Positions 8,405 through 16,786 of a DNA stretch of 64,000 nt are shown here, in pieces. The DNA lies in assembly GCA_938011325.1 (NCBI GenBank), contig CALLUD010000022.1, forward strand, positions 7,924 through 71,923, written 5' to 3'. The notes beneath the pieces are model-generated. The model worked only from the letters and a program-made list of their open reading frames with translations, did not search any database and had not been told where the DNA came from. A program made the translations under genes and the position numbers. Source of the DNA: an uncultured Spartobacteria bacterium (lineage in GTDB: Bacteria; Verrucomicrobiota; Verrucomicrobiia; Chthoniobacterales; JAATET01). Positions within the stretch are counted from its first letter, which is position 1. Every line of letters begins with the position of its first letter.

Positions 8405-9453
8405 GCCAGGCGCTGCTGGAGTTTCTCGAGGCGACTCAACGGGAATGCGGCGGGGTGATTCCGGTCGAGCGCTACATGCAGGAAGCGCTCTTCCACCCGG
8501 AGTTCGGCTACTATTCGAAGAACATTCGCGGGGTCGGTCGCCGCGGAGATTTTGCGACCTCGGCAAGCCTCGGCGAAAGCCTGGGCACCGCCATCGCGCG
8601 TTGGGCGTGGGAACAAAAGCTCCCGCTCGCGAGGGGGCGCTGGCATCTCATCGAGGCGGGTGCGGGCAGTGGGGAACTCGCACGCACGATTCTGCGGCGT
8701 CTCGGCCTGTTGCGCCGGCGCGGCCTCACCTATCACATTGTGGAGACCTCCCCCGTGCTGCGCGAGGAGCAGCGCCGCGCCCTGCCCCAGTTTCGCGTGA
8801 AGTGGCACGATTCCATGGTCGATGCCCTCAACGATTGCGAGGGAACCGCGCTCATCTTCTCCAACGAACTTGTGGACGCGTTCCCGTGCCGACTCTACGA
8901 ACGGCGCAGGGACCGGTGGTTCGAGGTCGGCGTTCGCATCACCGGCACCCGCGTGACCGAGGAACTTTTCGACCGTCCGCCCGTTGCCAGCTCCGGGTTC
9001 GCGGAGGACGCCCCGGAAGGCCAGCGCGTGGAAGTGCAGCCCGCGGTCGCGGAGTGGTTCGCGACCTGGGCTCCCGCGGTGTGTAGCGCGCGGCTGCTGA
9101 CCATCGATTACGGCGACACGATGCCCACCCTCTATCACCGCCGCCCGCGCGGAACGCTGCGCGGCTACTTTCACCATCAGCGCGTGGAGAGGCTCGAGGT
9201 TTACCATCGCTTCGGCAAGCAGGACCTCACGTGTGACGTGAATTTCTCGGACCTCCGCGCGTGGACCGAGCGCTGCGGCTGGTCCACCGACGCCCTCGTC
9301 GATCAATCGCAGTTTCTCCGGTCCTACGGAATCCCGCGCTCGACCGGCCTTCATGATGCCCAGCTCGCCGAGCACACCGGCGCGGGCTCCGCTTTCAAAG
9401 TGCTTGTGCAATCAAAAGGAGCGTCCCCCGCCATTCGTTGCTTCAATCCTTGA
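8401..9453 (+). CDS. SAM-dependent methyltransferase, MidA/NDUFAF7 family
   Basis: The 350-residue protein matches the DUF185 family: VERYMQEALFHPEFGYYSK near the N-terminus, GDFATSASLGESLG, then the SAM-binding EAGAGSGELARTIL, and the family motif NELVDAFPCRLYE followed by LLTIDYGDTM. The eukaryotic homologue methylates an arginine in respiratory complex I; the bacterial target is not known here. The likely start is TTG at 8401, overlapping the stop of the membrane protease gene; the only nearby ATG (8476) would remove conserved residues. Confidence 0.82.
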   Translation: MSQALLEFLEATQRECGGVIPVERYMQEALFHPEFGYYSKNIRGVGRRGDFATSASLGESLGTAIARWAWEQKLPLARGRWHLIEAGAGSGELARTILRRLGLLRRRGLTYHIVETSPVLREEQRRALPQFRVKWHDSMVDALNDCEGTALIFSNELVDAFPCRLYERRRDRWFEVGVRITGTRVTEELFDRPPVASSGFAEDAPEGQRVEVQPAVAEWFATWAPAVCSARLLTIDYGDTMPTLYHRRPRGTLRGYFHHQRVERLEVYHRFGKQDLTCDVNFSDLRAWTERCGWSTDALVDQSQFLRSYGIPRSTGLHDAQLAEHTGAGSAFKVLVQSKGASPAIRCFNP

Positions 9454-9489
9454 ATTGAAATTTTCCGCAAACTCTTTAACGATTCGCGC

Positions 9490-10710
9490 ATGGCAAAGCG
9501 GCGGATCAAGAGAGTGCTGGTGGCGGCGACAGACGACACTCCGCTCGGCGTCCCACTTCTCGACGGCATTACGGCCTTCACGAAGCAAACCGAACCTTGG
9601 CTGATCTGCCCCACCAACAACGGGGAGCAGCTGCTCGAGATCGTCGAGCACCTGAAGCCCGACGGCATGATCGTTGCGCGTGTTTCGAGTCCGCTGCCCA
9701 TCGAGGAGATCGCTGCACTGGACACCCCATGCGTGTTTGTGGGCATTTCCGAGGCACGGCCCGACCGGCATCCCGTTCTCATTGGTGACCACCCGTTGAT
9801 CGGACGCACCGGCGCCCATCATTTGCTGGATACCCACGCGATTTCCTATGGCTTCGTGGGATATCAAGACACCGTCTTTTCCGAGCATCGCCGTGACGCC
9901 TTCCTCGAGGAAATCCGAAACCGCGGCCACTCACCGCATCATTTCGATTTTCCGCCCTTCGTTCCCGGCACCGAGCCGATGAACCCATACGGCCGGGAGG
10001 CGACGTCCGGTCCGTTTGCCAAATGGCTGCTCGGTCTGCCACGTCCGATCGCGCTCATGGCCGCGAACGACCAGCTCGCGCACCTCATCGCGCTGGCGTG
10101 CATTCAAATGCAGCTGCGCATTCCCGAAGATGTCGCCCTTCTAGGCGTGGACGACATTCACCGCTATTGCCAGACGGTGTTTCCTCCGCTCTCGACCATT
10201 CGCGCTCCCGTTGCCGAGATCGGCTGGGAAGCCGCCCGGCTTCTTCACGAATGGATGCACGGCCAGCGACCGGAACCCGGCGTGCGTGCGTTCTCGAACA
10301 TTGAGCTCGTTCCGCGCCAGTCCACGCAGATTCATCGCGTCGACGACGACGTCATCTCCCGCGCGCTTGTCTTCATCACGGAAAACATCGAGCGGCACTT
10401 CACCGTGCTCGACATTCAGAAGCATGTCGGCGCGTCACGCCGCACGCTGGAACTCCGCTTTCAGGAAGTGCTCGGCCGTTCACCACTCGTCGAGATTCGT
10501 CGCCAGCGCATCGAGCACGCGAAGAAGCTTCTCGCGGGAACGATGGATCCCGTTCAACGAATCGCCGCACGCTGCGGGTTCAACAGCACGACGCGCTTTT
10601 GCATCGTCTTTCGCGAGCAGACCGGCCTGCGCCCCCTCGCCTACCGGCGCAAGATCAATCCCGCGGCACATCGCCACAAGAGCGCCGCAGCCGAGCTTGT
10701 CGCTGCGTAG
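9490..10710 (+). CDS. XylR-like transcriptional regulator (PBP1-type sensor plus AraC HTH)
   Basis: The 406-residue protein has a LacI/PBP1-like ligand domain (residues 5-280; MAANDQLAHLIALAC, DVALLGVDDIHRYCQ, PPLSTIRAPVAEIGWEAARLL) and a C-terminal AraC-type double helix-turn-helix (about 290-395; RHFTVLDIQKHVGASRRTLELRFQ, IAARCGFNSTTRFCIVFREQTG). This layout is that of E. coli XylR and of many Verrucomicrobiota sugar regulators. The ligand is probably a mono- or oligosaccharide. A TTGAAA / AACGAT box pair ends 6 bases before the ATG. Its neighbours, the leftward exported-protein genes, are plausible targets. Confidence 0.88.
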   Translation: MAKRRIKRVLVAATDDTPLGVPLLDGITAFTKQTEPWLICPTNNGEQLLEIVEHLKPDGMIVARVSSPLPIEEIAALDTPCVFVGISEARPDRHPVLIGDHPLIGRTGAHHLLDTHAISYGFVGYQDTVFSEHRRDAFLEEIRNRGHSPHHFDFPPFVPGTEPMNPYGREATSGPFAKWLLGLPRPIALMAANDQLAHLIALACIQMQLRIPEDVALLGVDDIHRYCQTVFPPLSTIRAPVAEIGWEAARLLHEWMHGQRPEPGVRAFSNIELVPRQSTQIHRVDDDVISRALVFITENIERHFTVLDIQKHVGASRRTLELRFQEVLGRSPLVEIRRQRIEHAKKLLAGTMDPVQRIAARCGFNSTTRFCIVFREQTGLRPLAYRRKINPAAHRHKSAAAELVAA

Positions 10711-10727
10711 TCACGCCCGAGCGCGAC

Positions 10728-13700
10728 TCAGTTGGCATCCATGAGGATCCGCAGCCGGATGAAACGGCTCAACGCATCCTGCATCGGAACGTTGTCGCGC
10801 ACACACACCCGCTGCAGGCCGTCACCAGACGGAGTCGCGCCGACAACCGTCGTGAATCCAGGCCCGGACTGCCACGTCTTCAACTCGCTCGATACCTCCA
10901 CGCGATACTCGACGTCGGGTGCGTTTTCACGAGCCGTGTAGGCCAGAGCGAGGTAGTCCTGCCCGCCCGTCTCGATGCGCTCGGCAATTGGAATCCCGAC
11001 AATGGCGGGATCCGTAGGGCCGAGATTCAATGCGTAGCGGGCGAGGTTTGTCAGCCCATCACCGCCCGGAACCGCATCCGGCGCCGCGGCCGGGTTGTCG
11101 ATGCTGCCGTAGTGCTCGATCTGCCAGAGCTGAAAGGCCGTGAGCGGCGTGGCGATGATGCGAAACTCGTCGATGCGGACCTTCTCGCCAACGATCGACG
11201 CGAAGACGCCGACGGCATCGACCTCCGTCGCGGAGAGCGGTGCGGACGGCGCATCGCCAACCGCAAGCGTGGACGCGTCGAGCGTGCGCCACGCGGCCGG
11301 GGTTCCGTCGAACACAAAGTCCTGCGGGGTCCAGACGCTGTTGCCGCTCGAGTCGGAGAACGTCTGCGCCGAGACATACCAGGAATCGCCGATCCGGACG
11401 GCCACCCGCGTCGTGTTCGATGGCGAGCCATTTCGCGTGTAAAAAGACACCCCTGCCAACGCGGACTTGTCCAGTGCGTCACCGACCTCCACCCAAGCGA
11501 GCACGGGGTTCACCACGGTGTTCAGCCCCATCACGAGGTAACCGGGCGTGCCCGCAGCGCCGGCGTTGTTGTTGGCAATGTTCGGCGAATTGAGCGGCAC
11601 GGGAATGCTCGAAGTGTAATCGACCACCGCGCCTCCCGAGGATTTCCCAAGCGCCCGCCAGCCGGTCGCCGAGCCGATCGGCGTGTCCGCGCCAGCCTCG
11701 ACGCCCTGCGTGAAATGCTCGATGAGCACATCCGTCCAGCCGGGAGTCGCGACGACCTCCGACGAATTCGCGCTCTCCGAAGACCCCACTGCGGCGACCA
11801 CGTAATAATACGACGTGCCGTTGGTGAGTCCGTCGTCCGTGTAGCTCGTTCCTTCCGTGGTGCCCACCGTTTCGTATGGCCCGCCCGCAGTGAGGGAGCG
11901 CTTGATCGTGTAGCTTGAGGCCCCGGTGGCCGCTGTCCATTTCAACGTGACACTGCGATTGTCGGAGGTTGCGGAAAGCCCTGCGGGAACGGCCGGCGGT
12001 GGCGTGCCGGTGACCGTGAAGTTCAGCGTGAGCGCTTCGCCTGCCGTGGAGTTTTGGTAGGGCGTTGCCGTGAGCGTGTGAGAGCCGGATGCAAGCTCGA
12101 CCGGCGCGTAGTCGTATCCCGGGCTGTCGCCGACGCCAGGCGCGTCCGAGGTCGGTGCGACGGTGTAGGGCCAGTTCGTTTCGGCGACCGTCCTGCCGTC
12201 GAGATTCAGCACCACGCGACTGACGACCCACGGGCTCGTGTTCGCCCGGAGCGCGAGATTCGCCGGCAGCTTCGACCGATCGAGCACGGCATTCTGCGGG
12301 ATCGGATCATACCCATAAATTGGTGCGTCGGTATCCGCGTCGAAGAGCGTGAAGCCCGTGACGCGTCCGGCGACCAGCGGCGGATTCGCCGGCTCGACCA
12401 GCCAGTGCGGCTGGGTGAAGGCGCCGTTTCTCGCGACGTCCCAGAATTCGAATCGCACCCATTTCGCATCGGAGAGGTCTGCATCGATCTCGATTGTCCC
12501 ACGGCCGAATTCGCGAAGATCCACGAGCGACTTCTTCACTTTGTGGACGCCGTCGTCGTTGCCCCAGGTGATCTCGGCGAAAGCCGGCGGGAAATACCAT
12601 TCCACGTCGGCGGAGACGCCATTCTCCGTGACATCCCACGAGTGAATGAGCACCTCTCCCGTCGTCGTAAAGTATCGTCCGTTCTTCAACGCATCGACCA
12701 CCGTGCTCCAGTCATCCTTCGGCGGCATCCCGGGCAGCTGCACGTAGTTGACGTTGAGGTGCGTGTAGAGTTCGTGATTCGGATGCGCCTCGAACGTGTC
12801 GGTTTCGCCGAATTGATATTTGCGATAGCCCCACTGCGCCGTGTCGTCCATCAGCTCGAACGACCGGTAGCCGAGGCGGTCCTTCGAAAAGTCCATCGGC
12901 ATCGCCTTCCACCCTCCGGTTTGGAAAAGCGGATCGTGGTAAAAATCGGTGTCCACGTAACTGTCCGGTTCGAAGCGTGAGCCTTTCACCCGCGGATGCG
13001 AGCTCCACGCGATGCCACCCTCGTCCCGGAGGAGTTGCAGCATGCCCGAGGAGTCACCGACTTGATACACCACTGGATACGTCACACCATCGGACACGAC
13101 ATTGGTCTGCCGGTAGGTGCGTCCCCCCTGCCCCGGCCAGCCGGTAAAATAGACGGGCTTCGGGAACATGTAGGACCAGTGTCCGCCGAAGAAGTTGTTG
13201 TATTCCTCGCTCGGCAGAAACAGGAACTCATCGTCCGAGTGCTGCGCGCAAAGCTCGAACATGTCGCGCAACTGCGAGAGCCGCGGCTCCGTGTTGTTGA
13301 ACGGATTCCCCGGACCGTGAAATTCCTGAACGTTTGCGATCTGCACGCCGAGCGCCTTCATGGCCTGCTTGAACGGCGTGAAGAGATCCCGCCGCCGCGA
13401 TCGCCACTCCATCACCATCTCCGGATGGAAATGGATGACCAACTTGTAGTGGCCATCGACCGGCTTGTAGAAGTCCCCGTTCGTGTAGGTCAGCACACGG
13501 TCGAGCGTCTGCTGCGGAGTCCCCGTCCCAATCAGCAGGAAAAAATCCATCCTCTGCGTGGCGCCCTTGGGCGCATCGACCCATGGCCGGTAACGCAGAT
13601 CCGCACTCGGCGACATTCGCGTGCCGAAAAACGTCTTTCCCGCCTGCAGGTAGCCGAAGTTGTTGCTGAAGTCGGTGGGATACATCGCCGTGTGCGGCGG

Positions 13701-14465
13701 CGCCATCACGGCGAGCGTCCCGTTGCCCGCCGGGAAGCGGGCCATCATCGTGCGATGTCGCGCGGCGATCGCCGCCTCGGTGCCGGGCGCGGTCGCGCCA
13801 ATCTGCGCTTTGGTGCGGACTTGAAACTCTCCGTTTTGATCGCGATATGCGATCGATTGAAGGTCGCCGAAAACGAGTGCGTCGAAGATGTAGGCCACCC
13901 ACGGGTCGGTCACGGTCATTGACGCTTCGAACTGCACCATCGGACTGCCGGCGTAAACCGTGCATGCCAGCTCGCCCTGGTAGCCGTTCACCCGCAGCGG
14001 TGCGAAGACGATCTTCACGCGCGAGTCGCTCTCGCTCTCGACGCGCACCGAGGTGGTGTCGAGCTGCGAGAGGTGCGCGACGGGAGGCGGCTGATTCGCA
14101 TCCACCCGTTCGAAGAAAATGTAAGGTGCGCTCGTCTTTGGCACGCGATTGCCGAGCGTCACGCGGTAACGCGGATCAACATCCTGCGCGACATTCTTGA
14201 ATTCCCCCCCACCCGACTTCGCGGCGATGCTGCGAAGAAGCGGCTGCCCCGCCTCGAGATTGAACGCGATACGAAACTCGTCGCCGGCATTGTCCGGCCA
14301 CGTCACCACGAGCGTATCGGGATCCGGATTTTCCACAGCGATCGGCCCGCCTGACTCGTAGCCCGATAGATCGACGGTGGTGGCGGTCTTTGCCTGAGCA
14401 GTGGTGGAAAGCAGAAGCGCCGCAAATACCGCCCGCAAAGCGAAGGAAGGAACACGAATCATCAT
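10728..14465 (-). CDS. Large exported protein with PHP-like and Fn3 regions
   Basis: A 1245-residue protein with a signal peptide (residues 1-25, ending TTAQA). Residues about 340-600 contain KLVIHFHPEMVMEW, FLPSEEYNN and IAWSSHPRVKG, reminiscent of PHP-type metal-dependent phosphoesterases of the CehA/McbA kind. A fibronectin type III domain follows near 830-930 (PAGLSATSDNRSVTLKWTAA). The end carries a verrucomicrobial tail with FQLWQIEHYG and GGDGLTNLARYALNLGP. A role in extracellular polymer breakdown is a guess. Two ATGs start the frame (14465 and 14462). A long hairpin lies just upstream. Confidence 0.75.
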   Translation of the reverse strand: MMIRVPSFALRAVFAALLLSTTAQAKTATTVDLSGYESGGPIAVENPDPDTLVVTWPDNAGDEFRIAFNLEAGQPLLRSIAAKSGGGEFKNVAQDVDPRYRVTLGNRVPKTSAPYIFFERVDANQPPPVAHLSQLDTTSVRVESESDSRVKIVFAPLRVNGYQGELACTVYAGSPMVQFEASMTVTDPWVAYIFDALVFGDLQSIAYRDQNGEFQVRTKAQIGATAPGTEAAIAARHRTMMARFPAGNGTLAVMAPPHTAMYPTDFSNNFGYLQAGKTFFGTRMSPSADLRYRPWVDAPKGATQRMDFFLLIGTGTPQQTLDRVLTYTNGDFYKPVDGHYKLVIHFHPEMVMEWRSRRRDLFTPFKQAMKALGVQIANVQEFHGPGNPFNNTEPRLSQLRDMFELCAQHSDDEFLFLPSEEYNNFFGGHWSYMFPKPVYFTGWPGQGGRTYRQTNVVSDGVTYPVVYQVGDSSGMLQLLRDEGGIAWSSHPRVKGSRFEPDSYVDTDFYHDPLFQTGGWKAMPMDFSKDRLGYRSFELMDDTAQWGYRKYQFGETDTFEAHPNHELYTHLNVNYVQLPGMPPKDDWSTVVDALKNGRYFTTTGEVLIHSWDVTENGVSADVEWYFPPAFAEITWGNDDGVHKVKKSLVDLREFGRGTIEIDADLSDAKWVRFEFWDVARNGAFTQPHWLVEPANPPLVAGRVTGFTLFDADTDAPIYGYDPIPQNAVLDRSKLPANLALRANTSPWVVSRVVLNLDGRTVAETNWPYTVAPTSDAPGVGDSPGYDYAPVELASGSHTLTATPYQNSTAGEALTLNFTVTGTPPPAVPAGLSATSDNRSVTLKWTAATGASSYTIKRSLTAGGPYETVGTTEGTSYTDDGLTNGTSYYYVVAAVGSSESANSSEVVATPGWTDVLIEHFTQGVEAGADTPIGSATGWRALGKSSGGAVVDYTSSIPVPLNSPNIANNNAGAAGTPGYLVMGLNTVVNPVLAWVEVGDALDKSALAGVSFYTRNGSPSNTTRVAVRIGDSWYVSAQTFSDSSGNSVWTPQDFVFDGTPAAWRTLDASTLAVGDAPSAPLSATEVDAVGVFASIVGEKVRIDEFRIIATPLTAFQLWQIEHYGSIDNPAAAPDAVPGGDGLTNLARYALNLGPTDPAIVGIPIAERIETGGQDYLALAYTARENAPDVEYRVEVSSELKTWQSGPGFTTVVGATPSGDGLQRVCVRDNVPMQDALSRFIRLRILMDAN

Positions 14466-14486
14466 AAATCACAAAAAGCGCGGAAT

Positions 14487-14526
14487 GCGGGAGCGGGCCC
14501 ACCCCCAACAAGGTGCCCGCTCCCGC
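14487..14526 (-). promoter_or_regulatory. 12-bp perfect inverted repeat in the 5' region of the large exported-protein gene
   Basis: The arms GCGGGAGCGGGC (14487-14498) and GCCCGCTCCCGC (14515-14526) are perfect complements around a 16-base loop. On the minus strand the hairpin ends 21 bases before the ATG at 14465, and the stretch CGCTTTTTGTG follows. It could attenuate or protect the message after the PEP-CTERM gene; it is not a classic terminator, because the T-run is 9 bases away. I see no gene in 14466-14679. Confidence 0.6.
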
Positions 14527-14679
14527 GATTCCTGGACGCACCAGGGCCTCCACACTCCACATGGAACGTCTCTGTCCTGGTGTCGTTTTGGGGTTTCAGG
14601 AAAAGAAGGAAGTGCACAGCTCTCCGCCCCGGGGGGACAGACGCCCAAAGCCGTCCCGCCCGAGGCTCGGTAAATCAAT

Positions 14680-15615
14680 TCATCGTCGCGCGAATCTTCG
14701 TCGAAGGGTCAACGCGACCCCGCCCGCAAGAGCCGCCACCAGCAAGGCGCGAACGTCCGGCTCGGGAATGGCCACCGGAGCCACAAGGTTGATGTTCGAG
14801 GCGTCGAGATAGATGTCATCGAGGTAGAAAATGTCGTTCGCGCCGGTGCCCGGCAGCCCATTGACGACAAGGAAGTAACCGATGTCCGTCGAAGGACGGG
14901 AACCGCCATTGCGAAACGCCATGTTGCTGGGCGCGCCGTCAGGACCGGTCAGCAAAATCGGCTCCGGATCGCTCTCGCCCTGGTAGTAGAACAGGGAGGT
15001 GTTCGTCTGCGTATCGATGACCTGATAAATCCCGGACCACGTGCCCGAGGTCCAATGCACGCCGGTGTCCACCGTGCCGCCGCCGTTGCGTGGGCGAAAA
15101 ACGTCCGTCGTTCCGGCCACGATGCTGCCCCCGGAGACGTTGAGCTGCGACTGGTAATTCGCCGCGTTGTTCACGTTGTCCGTGAGCGTGCCCAGATCGG
15201 CGCCGCCGAAGTTGACGTCGGGCGTGTCGCTCAACGACACCCGGTAGATCCGGTAAAACAACGTGCCCGTCGTGAGATTGGCAATTGACATGGGCGTGCC
15301 GGTGGCTGCTTCGACGAACTGTCCGGTGAACGCGTAACCCACCGCGTCGAGCGACAACACGTTGTTGCCCGGACGTGTCGGGTCGGCGATCACGGTATAG
15401 TTGCCGTAACGTGCGGCGGGATTCGCGATCTCCTGCACCGCAACCGAGAAGTTCTCGTTCGGACTCGTGTCGTCGGCGAGATCGTAACCAACCGGCAGGT
15501 CGTCGAAGTTTTGATACAGGACGAAGTCGGCGTGCGCGGCCGTTGACAGGCTCAGGAGGATTGCCAGAGCCCAGCCCGTGGTCCCGCCGTCAGGGAAGAA
15601 GGTCAGTAAGCGCAT
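14680..15615 (-). CDS. PEP-CTERM-type exported protein, paralogue A
   Basis: The 311-residue protein has a signal peptide ending AAHA, a beta-rich body starting DFVLYQNFDDLPVGYDL, and a C-terminal sorting tail: IPEPDVRALL, a hydrophobic stretch, then LRRRFARR. This is the PEP-CTERM layout recognised by exosortase (not in this window). The body is closely similar over its full length to the product at 15671-16654, for example NNAANYQSQLNVSGGS, so the two are tandem duplicates. It lies 55 bases downstream of that gene and is probably co-transcribed with it. Confidence 0.85.
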   Translation of the reverse strand: MRLLTFFPDGGTTGWALAILLSLSTAAHADFVLYQNFDDLPVGYDLADDTSPNENFSVAVQEIANPAARYGNYTVIADPTRPGNNVLSLDAVGYAFTGQFVEAATGTPMSIANLTTGTLFYRIYRVSLSDTPDVNFGGADLGTLTDNVNNAANYQSQLNVSGGSIVAGTTDVFRPRNGGGTVDTGVHWTSGTWSGIYQVIDTQTNTSLFYYQGESDPEPILLTGPDGAPSNMAFRNGGSRPSTDIGYFLVVNGLPGTGANDIFYLDDIYLDASNINLVAPVAIPEPDVRALLVAALAGGVALTLRRRFARR

Positions 15616-15670
15616 GATGATTGCTCTTTTGGTCGAGGGAGATTTGCGTCACCAAGGCAGCGGCGCAGGA

Positions 15671-16654
15671 TCAGCAGGAACGACGACGGCGCCCAATCAG
15701 CGCCACTCCACAGAGCGCGGCGAACGCAACGCCAGCGACCGTGGGTTCCGGCACCGAGCTGATCGGCACGGGACTCACCAGGTTGGCACTCGTTGCATCG
15801 ACGTAGATGTCGTCGATGTAGAAGGTATCGTTCACTCCGCCACCCGGCAGACCATTCACCGCAAGGAAGTAACCAATGTCCGTCGAGGGACGGGACCCAC
15901 CGTTGCGAAACGCCATGTTGCTCGGCGAGCCGCCGGGACCGGTCAGCAGAATCGGCGCCGGGTCGCTCTCGCCTTGATAATAGAACTGCGTGGTGTTCGT
16001 CGCAGTGTCGATAACCTGGAAAATCCCGAACCACGTGCCCGCGGTCCAGTGGACTCCGGTATCCACCGTGCCACCGCCGTTCCGCGGCCGGAGAATGTCC
16101 GTCGTTCCAGCCATGACGCTGCCGCCGGAAACATTCAGCTGCGACTGGTAGTTCGCCGCGTTGTTCGTGTTGTCGGTCACCGTGCCGATATCGGCACCGC
16201 CGAAATTGATGTCGGGCGTGTTGTTCACCGACTCCCGATAAACGCGGTAGAACAACGTGCCGGTCTGCAGATTCACGATGGGATTGGCCGTCCCCGTCGA
16301 AGCGTCCACGATCTGCCCCGTAAAGGCATATCCCACCGCGTCCAGCTCGAGCAGCTTGTTGCCCGCGTTGGTCGGGTCGGAGATCACCGTGTAGCCGCCA
16401 TAGCGTGCACCGGAATTGCCGGCGCCGATGTCCTGCGTCGCGACGGTGAAGTTTTCGTTGGGGTTCGAGTTGTCGGCAATGTCATAGCCGACCGGAAGGG
16501 CGTCGAAATTTTGGTAAAGCGTCCAGGCCGCCTCGAGCGGCGCGACGCCAAAAGTGCTTGCTGCGAAAACGCAGAACAGCGTCTTTACACGCCGGGGTAA
16601 GGATGACGCGACTGGGCCTTGGAGAAGGAGGCTGCGGGGGGAGCGAATATTCAT
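15671..16654 (-). CDS. PEP-CTERM-type exported protein, paralogue B
   Basis: The 327-residue protein has a longer N-terminal leader (MNIRSPRSLLLQGP..., signal segment around residues 24-43) and the C-terminal tail SSVPEPTVAGVAFAALC, then GVALIGRRRRSC. The body shares most residues with paralogue A, including AFRNGGSRPSTDIGYFL. PEP-CTERM proteins are exported and cut by exosortase, often with exopolysaccharide production. It is the first gene of a leftward block and has an AT-rich upstream region with possible regulator sites. Confidence 0.87.
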   Translation of the reverse strand: MNIRSPRSLLLQGPVASSLPRRVKTLFCVFAASTFGVAPLEAAWTLYQNFDALPVGYDIADNSNPNENFTVATQDIGAGNSGARYGGYTVISDPTNAGNKLLELDAVGYAFTGQIVDASTGTANPIVNLQTGTLFYRVYRESVNNTPDINFGGADIGTVTDNTNNAANYQSQLNVSGGSVMAGTTDILRPRNGGGTVDTGVHWTAGTWFGIFQVIDTATNTTQFYYQGESDPAPILLTGPGGSPSNMAFRNGGSRPSTDIGYFLAVNGLPGGGVNDTFYIDDIYVDATSANLVSPVPISSVPEPTVAGVAFAALCGVALIGRRRRSC

Positions 16655-16683
16655 TTTCAGCGGGGGTCGTTTAGCCGCTGATT

Positions 16684-16753
16684 AGAAGTCTCACCCCGCA
16701 AGGTCAATCAATTTTTTGTGTTTTGCGTAAACAACGACACCAGAAATAAACAA
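16684..16753 (-). promoter_or_regulatory. Candidate promoter and operator before the PEP-CTERM genes
   Basis: Between the bioF stop and this gene block is a 132-base AT-rich stretch without a gene. On the minus strand it holds TTGACC (16707-16702) and, 15 bases later, TCTAAT (16686-16681 region), a possible promoter with a short spacer. Upstream is TGTTT-N5-AAACA (16719-16733), a LacI/XylR-like palindrome, and two direct copies of TAAACAA 19 bases apart (16728-16734 and 16747-16753). All are read by eye; regulator assignment is inference. Confidence 0.4.
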
Positions 16754-16786
16754 GCCTTCCAGTTAACCAATGGAGAACGAATATTT

